In this document: piece after piece, positions 16,198 to 24,460 of the stretch
Numbering within the stretch: the stretch's first letter is position 1
How the letters are laid out: each line of letters starts with the position of its first letter
NCBI RefSeq assembly: GCF_018141105.1
Contig: NZ_CP054839.1
Location: forward strand, 2,480,001 to 2,544,000
Reading direction: 5' to 3'
Length of the DNA: 64,000 nt
Origin: Saccharopolyspora erythraea
GTDB lineage: Bacteria > Actinomycetota > Actinomycetes > Mycobacteriales > Pseudonocardiaceae
Notes under the pieces: model-generated
Database searches by the model: none
What the model saw: the letters and a program-made list of their open reading frames with translations, nothing else
What the model was told of the DNA's origin: nothing
Made by a program: the position numbers and the translations under genes

Positions 16198-17418
16198 TCA
16201 GCCGCCGATCCGCTGGGGAGCGCGCAGCAGCGGGGCGAAGGCGCGGTCGGCCGCGCCGGTGAGCGCCGGCTCGGCGAGCGCGCCGGGGACCGGCCGCAGC
16301 CGCCTGGTGCGGGCCACGAGCGAGAACCGGTGCAGCTCCTCGGTCAGCACGCCGGGCTCGGCGGCCAGCAGCTCGGCGAGGAATCCGGTCAGCACGATCC
16401 GGTCGGGGTCCAGGACGGTGGCCAGCCCGGCGAGGCCGGCGCCGAGGGTGCCCGCGGTGCGCCGCCGGGCGCTTTCGGCCCGTGCGGTCGTGGCCCGGAG
16501 TGCTTCCTCGGCGGTGGTCGCGGCGGCCGCGCGAGCCAGCGCCGCACCGTCGGCGTAGCGCTCCAGGCAGCCACGCGAACCGCACGGGCACGGCTCGCCC
16601 TCGGAGTCGACCATGAGATGCCCGGCCTCCACCGCGTGCCCGCCGCCGGTGAACAGCGTGCCCGCGTTCACCAGCGCGCCACCGATGCCCTTGCCGTCGC
16701 AGGTGAGCACGAGCGCGTTCGCGGCACCGGCCGCCGCCCCGCGCCGGTACTCGGCCATCCCGGCGAGGTTGCTGTCCCGTCCGAAGTGCACCGGAAGGTC
16801 CGGCAGCAGCGCCTTGACCAGCCGCCCGAACGGCACGTCGGCCCAGCCGTAGCAGAGCGACGAGTGCACGAAACCGTCGCTCTCGCGCATGGCGGCGGGC
16901 ATCGCGACACCCACGCCCGCGCAGGCCCGGCCGCCGGCCTGCCGGCGGACCGCCTGCTCGACCTGTTCGGCGAGGACGGTGGCCAGCCGTTCCGGCGCGA
17001 AGTCGCGTTCGCCGAGGGGGTGGGGGTGCGATGGCGCGACGGGTTCGCCGATGGTGCCGGTGGTGACCTCCAGGCGGTCGGGCCGCAGTGCGCAAGCGAC
17101 GACGAAGGGCGCGGTCGGCGCGGCCTCGACCAGCGGCGACGGCCGCCCGCGGCCGGAGGTCGCGGGGGTGCTCGTGCGGGCCAGCCCCAGTGCCTCCAGT
17201 TCGGTGAGTGCGTTGCCGATGGCGCTGCGGGCCAGCCCGAGCGACGAGGTGGCGCTGCTGCGCGACAGCGGCCCACCGTGGTGCAGCAACGTCAGCACCC
17301 GTGCCGCGGCGGTGCGCGGCGTGGCGTCCGGAATGTCGGCCGGGGCAGGCGAATGCCTTGGCGCGTCCGGCACCATCCGCGGTTCCCGGCGCTCGGCGGC
17401 ACCCGGATGCTCGGCCAT
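16198..17418 (-). CDS. ROK-family transcriptional regulator
   Basis: This is a sugar-responsive repressor of the ROK family. It has an N-terminal winged HTH (LSRSSATSSLGLARSAIGNALTELEALGLA, about residues 50-80) followed by the kinase-like sugar-binding domain. The ROK signature EAGHLMVDSEG-CPCGSRGCLERY (zinc Cys/His cluster) and the sugar-binding Asp in FGRDSNLAGMAEY are present. ATG 17418 has GGGGAAGGGG upstream and is preferred over ATG 17448, which overlaps the promoter. It is divergent from a HAD phosphatase, and a perfect 10-bp inverted repeat lies between the two. It probably represses both genes and is released by a sugar or sugar phosphate. Confidence 0.92.
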   Translation of the reverse strand: MAEHPGAAERREPRMVPDAPRHSPAPADIPDATPRTAAARVLTLLHHGGPLSRSSATSSLGLARSAIGNALTELEALGLARTSTPATSGRGRPSPLVEAAPTAPFVVACALRPDRLEVTTGTIGEPVAPSHPHPLGERDFAPERLATVLAEQVEQAVRRQAGGRACAGVGVAMPAAMRESDGFVHSSLCYGWADVPFGRLVKALLPDLPVHFGRDSNLAGMAEYRRGAAAGAANALVLTCDGKGIGGALVNAGTLFTGGGHAVEAGHLMVDSEGEPCPCGSRGCLERYADGAALARAAAATTAEEALRATTARAESARRRTAGTLGAGLAGLATVLDPDRIVLTGFLAELLAAEPGVLTEELHRFSLVARTRRLRPVPGALAEPALTGAADRAFAPLLRAPQRIGG

Positions 17419-17446
17419 TTCGCCCCTTCCCCTCGGCACGGACCCC

Positions 17447-17475
17447 ATCCTATTTTGTTCTCATGGAGAACAAAA
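17447..17475. promoter_or_regulatory. ROK operator: perfect inverted repeat over both promoters
   Basis: TTTTGTTCTC (17453-17462) and GAGAACAAAA (17466-17475) are perfect 10-bp arms around a 3-nt centre that is the ATG of the HAD gene. The plus-strand -10 box TATTTT (17451-17456) lies 6 nt before that ATG, and the minus-strand -10 box TAGGAT (17447-17452) serves the ROK gene. A bound repressor would cover both start sites. Confidence 0.7.
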
Positions 17476-18155
17476 GAATCGATGAGTTGCGGGTCCGCGC
17501 GGTCCTGCTGGATCTCGACGGCACGCTGGTGGACTCCCACGCGGCCGTACGCCGCAGCTGGCAGCGCTGGGCCGACGCGGTGGGCATCCCGCTGGAGTCG
17601 TTCTTCCACCGCACGCACGGCAGGCCGGGCCACGAGGTGATGGCCGAGGTGCTGCCGGAGCGCCCCGTGGCCGAGAACCTCGCGGACAGCCGCGCGCTGC
17701 TCGCGGACGAGATCGAGGACACCGACGGCGTGCGCGCGTTGCCCGGCGCCGCCCGGCTGCTGGCTTCGCTGGACGGCATGCCGTGGGCGATCGTCACCGC
17801 CTGCACCGAACCGCTGGCCCGGGCCAGGCTCGCCGCCGCCGGACTGCCGGTGCCGGAGGTGCTGGTGACCAGCGAGCAGACCGACGCGGGCAAGCCCGGC
17901 CCGGCCGGCTACCTGCTCGCCGCGCGGCGGCTCGGCGTCGAACCCGCGTGGTGCGCGGTCGTCGAGGACGCGCAGGCGGGCGTGCGCGCGGCCATCGCGG
18001 CCGGGATGCCCGTGATCGGCGTCGGAGGGCCAGTCGAGCCGTCGCCGACCTGGGAGCTGGCCGGGCTCGACGACCTGGAGGCGCTGCCCGACGGCGTGCT
18101 GCTCCGGCTGGCCGGCTCCCGCGTTCACCGGGACGGAGCGCCGATCTCGACTTAG
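17463..18155 (+). CDS. HAD-superfamily sugar-phosphatase-like hydrolase
   Basis: This 230-residue HAD phosphatase shows motif I LLDLDGTLVDSH (nucleophile and acid Asp), motif II IVTACTEPLARARL, motif III Lys in SEQTDAGKPGPAGY and motif IV VVEDAQAGVRAAIAAG. The cap domain between motifs I and II is the small helical type found in sugar-phosphate phosphatases and beta-phosphoglucomutases. Control by a divergent ROK repressor fits a role in removing sugar phosphates. The start ATG is the centre of the inverted repeat and has a -10 box 6 nt upstream, so the mRNA is probably leaderless. Confidence 0.9.
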   Translation: MENKRIDELRVRAVLLDLDGTLVDSHAAVRRSWQRWADAVGIPLESFFHRTHGRPGHEVMAEVLPERPVAENLADSRALLADEIEDTDGVRALPGAARLLASLDGMPWAIVTACTEPLARARLAAAGLPVPEVLVTSEQTDAGKPGPAGYLLAARRLGVEPAWCAVVEDAQAGVRAAIAAGMPVIGVGGPVEPSPTWELAGLDDLEALPDGVLLRLAGSRVHRDGAPIST

Positions 18156-18158
18156 GCT
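18153..18158 (+). promoter_or_regulatory. -10 box of the LigD-type polymerase gene
   Basis: TAGGCT lies 7 nt before the GTG at 18166 and overlaps the stop codon of the HAD gene (18153-18155). Confidence 0.4.
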
Positions 18159-18165
18159 GCTCGTC

Positions 18166-19209
18166 GTGGCGGCACACGCGGAATTCGAGGTCGACGGGCC
18201 TGAGGGCACGCGCACGGTGCGGTTGTCCAATCCGGACAAGGTGTACTTCCCGGAGCGGGGGTTCACCAAGCGGCAGATCGCCGAGTACTACCTGTCGGTC
18301 GCGGAGCCGATGCTGCGCGCCATCGGCGACCGCCCGACGACGCTGAAGCGCTATCCCGGCGGTGTGCCCGGAGAGCCCTTCTACGCCAAGCGAGTCCCCA
18401 AGGGAGCGCCGGAGTGGGTGCGGCAGGTGGAGGTCACCTTCCCGTCGGGGCGCACCGCCTACCAGGTCTGCCCGAGCGAACCCGCGGTGCTGGTGTGGGC
18501 GGCCGGGCTCGGCACCCTCGACTTCCACCCGTGGCCGGTGCGTTCGGCCGACGTCGATCACCCCGACGAGCTGCGCGTCGACCTCGACCCGCAGCCCGGC
18601 ACCGACTACGCCGACGCGGCGAGGGTGGCCGAGGTGCTGCGGGAGGTGCTGGCCGAGGCAGGGCTCACCGGTTTCCCGAAGACCTCCGGCGGCCGCGGTA
18701 TCCACGTGCTGGTCCGCATCCGCCCGGAGTGGGACTTCATCATGGTGCGGCGCGCGGTCATCGCGCTGGCCCGCGAGGTGCAGCGCCGCATCCCGCGGCA
18801 GGCCACCGTGGACTGGTGGAAGCCCGACCGCGGCGAGCGCGTCTTCCTCGACTTCAACCAGGCCGCCCGGGACCGCACCGTGGCCTCGGCCTGGTCGATC
18901 CGCGGCAACCAGCGGGCTACCGTCTCCACCCCGCTCACCTGGTCGCAACTGCCCGAGGTCGAACCCGACGACTTCGACCTCCAGACCGTGCCGAGTTGGC
19001 TGGCCGAGAACGGCGACCCGCACCGCGAACTGGACGACCGCGCCTACGGCATCGAGGCCCTGCTCGACTGGTACGCCCGCGACGAACGCGACCGGGGTCT
19101 GGGCGAGATGCCTTACCCACCGGACTATCCGAAGATGCCGGGGGAGCCCACGCGCTCGCGGAAGGGGAGCCCGAGCGCTCAGCCGAACAGCTGCGAGAAC
19201 TCGTCGTAG
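18166..19209 (+). CDS. ligD: Stand-alone LigD-type primase/polymerase (NHEJ polymerase domain)
   Basis: This is the archaeo-eukaryotic primase-type polymerase of non-homologous end joining, 347 residues, without fused ligase or nuclease domains. Catalytic Asp residues sit in ELRVDLDPQPG, the phosphate-binding loop in KTSGGRGIHVLVRI, the third acid in RVFLDFNQAARDRTVASAWS, and the 5'-phosphate pocket in the N-terminal RLSNPDKVYFPERGFTK. It would fill gaps and add ribonucleotides at double-strand breaks. A matching ATP-dependent ligase is encoded 11 kb away (29994-31106), and no Ku gene is in the window. The 3' end overlaps the convergent transporter gene by 31 nt. Confidence 0.94.
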   Translation: MAAHAEFEVDGPEGTRTVRLSNPDKVYFPERGFTKRQIAEYYLSVAEPMLRAIGDRPTTLKRYPGGVPGEPFYAKRVPKGAPEWVRQVEVTFPSGRTAYQVCPSEPAVLVWAAGLGTLDFHPWPVRSADVDHPDELRVDLDPQPGTDYADAARVAEVLREVLAEAGLTGFPKTSGGRGIHVLVRIRPEWDFIMVRRAVIALAREVQRRIPRQATVDWWKPDRGERVFLDFNQAARDRTVASAWSIRGNQRATVSTPLTWSQLPEVEPDDFDLQTVPSWLAENGDPHRELDDRAYGIEALLDWYARDERDRGLGEMPYPPDYPKMPGEPTRSRKGSPSAQPNSCENSS

Positions 19210-20630
19210 ATCGTGAACAGCGAGAAGCCGCCGTAGAACAGCACGGCCCAGGCCAATGCCACGAGGCGGAAGCCCTTGAGGCCGATCTCCCTCGGGAGCA
19301 CACCGCGGTTCAGGCGGATCAGCAGGATGGAGTAGACGAACATCACGATGCCGTTGAGCGCGGAGGCGATGATCACCAGTACCAGCGGCTCGTCCACACC
19401 GGAGGCCAGGATGACCGAGCCGAAGACGATCTCCGCCCACACCACGATGAAGTAGATCCGGCTCTCGCTCAGCGCCGTGTTGTCGCGCAGCGGCCCGGTC
19501 TTGAGCACGTCGGCGGTCACCCGCCCGACCATGTCCAGCACGGCGAGGTTCGTCGAGTAGAGCACGACCGTGCCGAGCAGGTAGAAGATCGTCCCGGTGA
19601 CCTCGCCGAGCCGCTGGCCCATCAGCTCGATGAACGCGAAGTCCTCCGCCTGGCTGCCGACGCCGATGGTGACGAACGTCAGGCCCATCAGGATGAGCAG
19701 CGCGAACAGGCCGATCACGAAGAACGTGATGAACTGCTCCCGGTCGGCGACCCGCCACCAGCCACGCCACCTGCGCAGGTTCTCCTCGTCCTGCGGGAAG
19801 AAGTAGCCCGTGGTCGCCACGGCCTGCTCCTCACCGGTGAACGGTGAGACCACCTTGGGCAGGCGGCTGCCCATGCCCAGTCCCTTGTCCCGGATCCAGT
19901 TCGACTGGACCAGGTTGAGCGCGCCGCCCGCGCCGGCGAACGCGATCGCGCCGAGCAGCGTCGCGGCCGGGATCGCCGCCACCGACGAGGGGATCTCGGT
20001 GACCGTCACGAAGCCCCTGCCGATCGCCAGCCAGCCCGGCGCCCCCAGCAGCACCAGTGCGGCGTAGAGGAGGAAGAGCACGATCAGGCCGACCAGGAAG
20101 AACTGGATCTTCTCGACGGTCCTGTACACCACCGGCGAGACCGTGAGCACCAGGCCGATCAGCACCAGCACGCCGATGGTGACGTAGGGGATGGCGTCCT
20201 CGGGGAAGCCCAGCGCGAAGGAGAGCGTCGTGGTGCCGCCCGTCGCCCACCCGGGCCACGCCCAGGGCACCACGGTCATGATGATGAACAGCCAGCCCCA
20301 GTGCTTCCACAGCCGGGTGAACCCGGTTACGGCGGTCTCCCCGGTGGCCAGCGAGTAGCGCTCGATCTCCATGTTGAGGAAGTACTGGGTGAGCACACCG
20401 ATCAGCGCCAGCCACACCAGGGCCAGGCCGACCTGTGAGGCGATGTAGGGCCACAGCACGTACTCCCCGGACCCGATGGCCCCCGCGAGCAGGAGCACGC
20501 TCGGGCCCAGGACCTTCCGCAACGGTTTCGGTTCCGGGAGGTCGGCATAGGGAACGCCGGGGAGTTGCGTGCTGGGGATCTCCGTCGCCGTAGGCGCCCG
20601 GTCGGATCTGCCCTCACCCGGTTGGGTCAT
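19179..20630 (-). CDS. Nramp-superfamily membrane transporter, divergent
   Basis: This 483-residue membrane protein has about 11 predicted helices and the Nramp fold (PKPLRKVLGPSVLLLAGAIGSGEYVLWP at the first helix). In true Mn/Fe Nramp proteins helix 1 carries DPGN and helix 6 carries a Met-Pro pair that bind the metal. Here helix 1 reads AIGSGEY and the helix-6 region reads FAGAGGALNLVQSNWIRDKG, so the canonical metal site is absent. The substrate is therefore unlikely to be Mn2+ or Fe2+ in the usual way. ATG 20630 has AGGAG 6-7 nt upstream and is preferred over the longer frame. The gene overlaps the 3' end of the LigD-type gene on the opposite strand. Confidence 0.85.
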   Translation of the reverse strand: MTQPGEGRSDRAPTATEIPSTQLPGVPYADLPEPKPLRKVLGPSVLLLAGAIGSGEYVLWPYIASQVGLALVWLALIGVLTQYFLNMEIERYSLATGETAVTGFTRLWKHWGWLFIIMTVVPWAWPGWATGGTTTLSFALGFPEDAIPYVTIGVLVLIGLVLTVSPVVYRTVEKIQFFLVGLIVLFLLYAALVLLGAPGWLAIGRGFVTVTEIPSSVAAIPAATLLGAIAFAGAGGALNLVQSNWIRDKGLGMGSRLPKVVSPFTGEEQAVATTGYFFPQDEENLRRWRGWWRVADREQFITFFVIGLFALLILMGLTFVTIGVGSQAEDFAFIELMGQRLGEVTGTIFYLLGTVVLYSTNLAVLDMVGRVTADVLKTGPLRDNTALSESRIYFIVVWAEIVFGSVILASGVDEPLVLVIIASALNGIVMFVYSILLIRLNRGVLPREIGLKGFRLVALAWAVLFYGGFSLFTIYDEFSQLFG

Positions 20631-20812
20631 GACCGCTCCTAGTCGCCCGCCGCGCCGCGCAGCGCAGGCCACAGCGCCCGGACACCTACAACGGTAGAAC
20701 CCGTCGCCCGGATGCGACAGACCCGAGCTGCGGGAACGGCTCGCGGAGCGAGCAGAACGCGGCTCGGACCGGAGTGCGGACAGCGGTCGCGGGTGCGCTC
20801 CGGGGTGTCACG

Positions 20813-21373
20813 TCAGTGCGCGGTCGTCTCCCCGTCGGCGTACCTGCGCAGCGTCCGGGCGGAAGGCCGCAGCAGCCATCGGTCGACGAGCAGGTTGCAC
20901 AGCGCGAGCGCGCACGGCACCGCAAGCAGGACCAGGTAGCCGACCACGGGCGGGCCGAACTCCACGCGTTCCCCCCTGGAGAAGTTCCCCGGACTCTCCA
21001 CCGCCTTGACCAGGACCCAGCAGGAGATCACCGTCGTCGCGACGGTTCCCGCCCAGAACACGACCAGGAGGCGCCGGGCTCTCGTCGCGAACGGCACGTC
21101 CAGATGCCCGTGGGTGACGTAGGAACGTGCCGTCAGCAGCGTGACGCAGGAGAACACCTGGAAGAACGCCGAGATCCCGCCCATGCCGACCATGACGATC
21201 GTCGTGGGGTTGGCCGAGGTCGGCAGCCGGTACCCGAGCGCGACGATGAGCACCCCCGCCACCAGTCCCAGCACCAGCGACACCAGGCCGGCGAGCAACG
21301 ACGTGGTCCCGATCGTCCGCCCGAACCCGGGCGGCAGCGCCGCGTACCGCTGCCGCTGCTGACCGGCCGTCAT
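20813..21373 (-). CDS. Four-helix membrane protein in the type VII-associated operon
   Basis: This 186-residue protein has four predicted membrane helices (about 25-47, 55-80, 98-122, 138-162). The N-terminus is Gln/Arg-rich and the C-terminus is short and charged. No family is recognised. It is the last gene of a four-gene minus-strand operon whose other members look like type VII secretion (WXG100) substrates or chaperones. Its ATG overlaps the stop of the upstream gene by 4 nt (ATGA), so it is translationally coupled to the membrane-anchored WXG-type protein. It could be an immunity or anchoring partner, which is inference from context only. Confidence 0.75.
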   Translation of the reverse strand: MTAGQQRQRYAALPPGFGRTIGTTSLLAGLVSLVLGLVAGVLIVALGYRLPTSANPTTIVMVGMGGISAFFQVFSCVTLLTARSYVTHGHLDVPFATRARRLLVVFWAGTVATTVISCWVLVKAVESPGNFSRGERVEFGPPVVGYLVLLAVPCALALCNLLVDRWLLRPSARTLRRYADGETTAH

Positions 21374-22134
21374 CGGTTGACCCGCCAGTCCGATCCGTCG
21401 CCGTCGCTGACGCTGCCGTCGGACAGGTCGTGGGCCGACCGCGTCCACCGGTCGCCGAGGTCGCGGATCTTGTCCCGCAAGGTGGTCTGCTCGGTGTCGA
21501 TGACGTCGAGGTAGCTGTTCAGCGCCATGACCCCGGTGGTGATCAGGCCGATCGACACGGCCGCCGCGCCGGCGATGGCGGCGATCGCCATGGGCGTGCA
21601 CACGACCGTGCAGGCGGTGGCGATCGCCGCGACGGCCCCGACCACGAACACGCCGAGGGCCACCAGCGTCGCGAGCCAGTACGCGTCGATGGCGTCGGCG
21701 AGGTTGTTCAGCGACCCGCGCATCTGCATCGCGAGGTCCTTGATCCCGTTGAGCCCCTCCTCCTGCTTCGGGACCAGCGCCTTGTAAGCCTCGGCCGCAG
21801 GCCCCTCCCAGCGGACGTTCGCCTGGAGTCCGGAGAGGGTGATGTCGCCCGCGACGTCGCCGATCGGGGTCGCCACGGCGTTCGCCCACTGGTCGCTGAT
21901 CTCGCGCAGCCGGTCGGAGTCGCCAGGTAGCTCGAAGGACCGGTTGATCTCGTCCCAGAACTCCCGCAACTGCTGCGCCAGCGCCTCCATGCTGCGCTGG
22001 ATCGGCTCCACCAGGTACGACAGGAAGTCGGGGACCCAGCTCAGCAGTTCGTCGACCACTTCCCAGAAGCCGTTGATCGCCCGGTCGATCTCATCGGTCT
22101 TGTCCGCGGCCTGCTGCACGAGCACGTTCGCCAT
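21370..22134 (-). CDS. WXG100/PPE-like protein with C-terminal membrane hairpin
   Basis: This 254-residue protein has an N-terminal helical region with the WXG-like turn NVRWEGPAAEAYKAL near residue 118. Two hydrophobic segments follow at about 160-182 and 187-212 (LATLVALGVFVVGAVAAIATACTV, MAIAAIAGAAAVSIGLITTGV) and then a helical tail. This looks like a type VII secretion substrate or structural component with a membrane-inserting hairpin. It overlaps the upstream EspC-like gene by 1 nt (TGATG) and the downstream membrane gene by 4 nt. No ESX ATPase (EccC) or EccD gene is in the window. Confidence 0.78.
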   Translation of the reverse strand: MANVLVQQAADKTDEIDRAINGFWEVVDELLSWVPDFLSYLVEPIQRSMEALAQQLREFWDEINRSFELPGDSDRLREISDQWANAVATPIGDVAGDITLSGLQANVRWEGPAAEAYKALVPKQEEGLNGIKDLAMQMRGSLNNLADAIDAYWLATLVALGVFVVGAVAAIATACTVVCTPMAIAAIAGAAAVSIGLITTGVMALNSYLDVIDTEQTTLRDKIRDLGDRWTRSAHDLSDGSVSDGDGSDWRVNR

Positions 22135-22466
22135 CAGCTTTCCCCCAACTGCCCGTGCACGGCCTGGATCCCGTGCCTGCCCTGCGCGTCGTCGCGTTCG
22201 TACTGGTCGGCGGCCTCGAGCAGGTCGTCGCCGATCTCGCGGAAGTACTCGGCGGCCTGATGGATCATGGCGGCCAGCGCGTCCCGCGCGGCGTTGAACG
22301 TGGCGTCCAAGCCCCGGTCGTCGGCCCACTTCGAAACGTCGGCCGCCGTCACGCCGAGCGAGCCGGCGGTGTCCAGCGCGACCTGGAGGTCCTCGGCGGC
22401 GGTCTTCCACACCGCTGCGTCCGAACGCAGGGCTTCGAGCTCTACGGCGATGCCTGGCTGGGTCAC
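22134..22466 (-). CDS. EspC-like / WXG100-family type VII secretion-associated protein
   Basis: This 110-residue all-helical protein resembles the small EspC/ESX-associated and WXG100 families: VELEALRSDAAVWKTAAEDLQVALDTA, then DATFNAARDALAAMIHQAAEYFREIGDDLLEAADQYERDD. The C-terminal YERDD resembles the YxxxD/E export signal of type VII substrates (the region reads AADQYERDDA). GTG 22466 has a strong AGGAGGAG ribosome site and defines the start. It is coupled to the downstream WXG-type gene. Confidence 0.83.
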   Translation of the reverse strand: MTQPGIAVELEALRSDAAVWKTAAEDLQVALDTAGSLGVTAADVSKWADDRGLDATFNAARDALAAMIHQAAEYFREIGDDLLEAADQYERDDAQGRHGIQAVHGQLGES

Positions 22467-22503
22467 GGTCTGCTCCTCCTGCGAAGGGACGTGGGGGCGG
22501 GCC

Positions 22504-23187
22504 TCAGCGCGACAAGCCGAGCCGGCGCAGCAGCGTGTGCGGATCGGCGGCCAGGGACTGGAGCTCCTCGATCGCACGGCTGCGCGGTCCGGCGGTCGCA
22601 TCCGCCGGCACGCTGCGCTCGACGAGGCCGGCGAGGAGCTCGGTGAGCTCGGCCTCGATCTCGGAGTCCCGGGCCGCGCCCGCCCAGTCCGGGTCCACTG
22701 AGATCTCCAGGACCTGGCCGCGCTTGGCGGTGCCGCTGACGTGCCCGCCCGCGCTCTCGAGGGAAACAGGCTGGTTGGACGTGGCGCTGATCCGCCGGGT
22801 GAATTCGGCGAGGTCCGCGGACACCTCGTCGAGCAACCGCAACACGTCCTGCCTGCTCAGCGGCGACGTGTCCGCGGGCGGCCGGGTAGACGCGGGCTGC
22901 GCTCCGGCCGCGGGCACGGTCTCGGCCATCGCCTGCACGGTGGCGGCGGTCATCGCGGCCAGCACGGCCGCGCCCAGCTCGTGCGGCGCCACCGACTGCT
23001 TCCAGTCGTCGGCGAGGGCGACCGACGTGACCGCCCCGGAGCCGGTGACGCGCACCGCCACAGCGCCCGCGGAATCCTGGCCGAGGACGCCTGCCGTGTC
23101 GTCCGGCTCCGGCGCGTCGTCATCGGCGTCCCACGATGCCGCGTCGTCGAACTCCCAGTCCTGCGGATTGCGTCTGCCGTGGCTCAT
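22504..23187 (-). CDS. YbaB/EbfC-like protein of the type VII-associated operon
   Basis: This 227-residue acidic protein has a central segment resembling the YbaB/EbfC nucleoid-associated fold, as found in actinobacterial ESX-linked proteins (AVRVTGSGAVTSVALADDWKQSVAPHELGAAVLAAMTAATVQAM). A second copy-like stretch appears near GTAKRGQVLEISVDPDWAGAARDSEIEAELTELL. It has no membrane segment. It is the first gene of the operon, 37 nt ahead of the EspC-like gene. DNA binding is a family-based guess, and a chaperone role for secreted WXG proteins is equally possible. Confidence 0.72.
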   Translation of the reverse strand: MSHGRRNPQDWEFDDAASWDADDDAPEPDDTAGVLGQDSAGAVAVRVTGSGAVTSVALADDWKQSVAPHELGAAVLAAMTAATVQAMAETVPAAGAQPASTRPPADTSPLSRQDVLRLLDEVSADLAEFTRRISATSNQPVSLESAGGHVSGTAKRGQVLEISVDPDWAGAARDSEIEAELTELLAGLVERSVPADATAGPRSRAIEELQSLAADPHTLLRRLGLSR

Positions 23188-23563
23188 GGTGCGGGGTCCT
23201 TTCCCGGATCGGTACTACCCGGCACTCCCGGCGATCTCCAGACTGCCGCGAACTTTAAGCGCATCGCGATCCAGCCCGGTGTGCGGAGCCGCTTCTCCTA
23301 CCCGTTCGGCCCAGCGGAGAGCGGGACGTGGAATCGCCGAGCAGTGCTCTTGCGGCTTCGTGCTTCGCTACGCGTGATGATCGAAAGGAAAAGTGACCGG
23401 ATTCAGCTAATTCGAACAGGGGTTTTTCGCACGCGGAATCGAAGGAAACCCGAATCCAGGGCGGAATCCCGGCCCCCAGTCGGCAAATCGGGTGACTTCG
23501 GCCCGCCGGTGCTACCTTCGGCGAGCGCTGTCGTGTTCCTTCGCGAGTACGCCGGAGGCAGTG
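23188..23563. other. Divergent promoter region between the type VII-associated operon and the DUF4389 gene
   Basis: This is a 376-nt stretch without a supported gene. It is less GC-rich than its surroundings from 23390 to 23480 and carries repeated GATTC/GAATC words (about 23400, 23437, 23452, 23463). I see no tRNA or clear terminator. Confidence 0.5.
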
Positions 23564-24358
23564 ATGAGCGAACCTGGGGGACAGCCGGGGGAGTCGCGTC
23601 CGCCGTTCCTGCCGGAGGTGCAGATCGAGGGGCCGGGCCCACAGCGCAGGTGGACGGTGCTGGTGCGGCTGATCCTGCTGATCCCGCACTTCATCGTGCT
23701 CTACGCCGTCGGCATCGCGGCGGCGGTGGTCGCGGTCCTGGGGTGGTTCGCGGCGCTGTTCACCGCGCGCCTGCCGACGTGGATCGCCGACTTCCTCGTG
23801 CTCTACGTGGGCTACCGGACGCGGGTCGGCGCGTACCTGACTCTGCTGGTCGACAGCTACCCGCAGTTCCTGACCACCTCGATCGGCTACCCGGTACGGG
23901 TGGACATCCGCCCTGGCCGGCTCAACCGCGCGGCGGTGTTCTTCCGGTTGATCCTGGTCATCCCCGCCGCCGTCGTGGCGGCGGTGCTCGCCCACGGCTG
24001 GACGGTCCTGGCGTTCTTCCTCTGGCTCGCCGTGCTGATCACGGGCCGGACACCGCAGCCGGTGTTCGGCGCGTCCGCCGCGTTCGTCCGCTACGAGCTG
24101 CGCGTGCAGTCCTACTGGTACCTGCTGACCGACTCCTACCCGAAGCGGCTCTTCGGCGACGGCGGCTCGGCGGCGGAGGGCGCGCGAGCGCAGGGGACCC
24201 GGCCGCTGACGCTGTCCACGGGGGCACGGGTCCTGTTGATCGCGTTCATCGTGCTGGGTGTGCTCGGCCTGCTCGCGACGGGCTTGTCGAGCGCGCTTCA
24301 CGAGCCCGCACCCGAGTACTACCAGTACTACGAGTACGAGATCGCTCCTTCGGTCTGA
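23564..24358 (+). CDS. DUF4389 membrane protein with internal duplication
   Basis: This 264-residue membrane protein is made of two DUF4389 repeats. Repeat 1 (about 25-110) and repeat 2 (about 115-210) share the order VRLILLIPHFIVLY/FRLILVIPAAVVA, then GWFAALFTAR/LWLAVLITGR, then TLLVDSYPQF/YLLTDSYPKR. Each has two membrane helices, and a fifth helix lies near residue 220 (VLLIAFIVLGVLGLLATGL). The C-terminus is a Tyr-rich tail (YYQYYEYE). The family function is unknown. ATG 23564 follows GGAGG by 6-7 nt. A copy of the dispersed repeat starts 11 nt after the stop. Confidence 0.87.
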   Translation: MSEPGGQPGESRPPFLPEVQIEGPGPQRRWTVLVRLILLIPHFIVLYAVGIAAAVVAVLGWFAALFTARLPTWIADFLVLYVGYRTRVGAYLTLLVDSYPQFLTTSIGYPVRVDIRPGRLNRAAVFFRLILVIPAAVVAAVLAHGWTVLAFFLWLAVLITGRTPQPVFGASAAFVRYELRVQSYWYLLTDSYPKRLFGDGGSAAEGARAQGTRPLTLSTGARVLLIAFIVLGVLGLLATGLSSALHEPAPEYYQYYEYEIAPSV

Positions 24359-24369
24359 GGGACGTTCTC

Positions 24370-24446
24370 TGAACTCACCTGGCCTTGCGTGGCGGTGCCG
24401 GTGGCGGAACCTCAGGCGTCCTCTGGCTCCGGGATCTTTTTCTGAC
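24370..24446. repeat. Dispersed intergenic repeat, copy A
   Basis: This roughly 77-nt unit runs from GAACTCACCTGGCC through GGTGGCGGAACCTCAGGCG to CTCCGGGATCTTTTTCT. It matches 28897-28971 over most of its length. It lies just downstream of a plus-strand gene, as copy B does. Confidence 0.75.
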
Positions 24447-24460
24447 GTATCGCCCCGGCG

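Noticed and set aside
23255-24301. 348-codon minus-strand frame opposite the DUF4389 gene
   Set aside because: It is highly charged (Arg/Gln/Glu/His) and typical of the antisense of a membrane protein in high-GC DNA. No motif or ribosome site.
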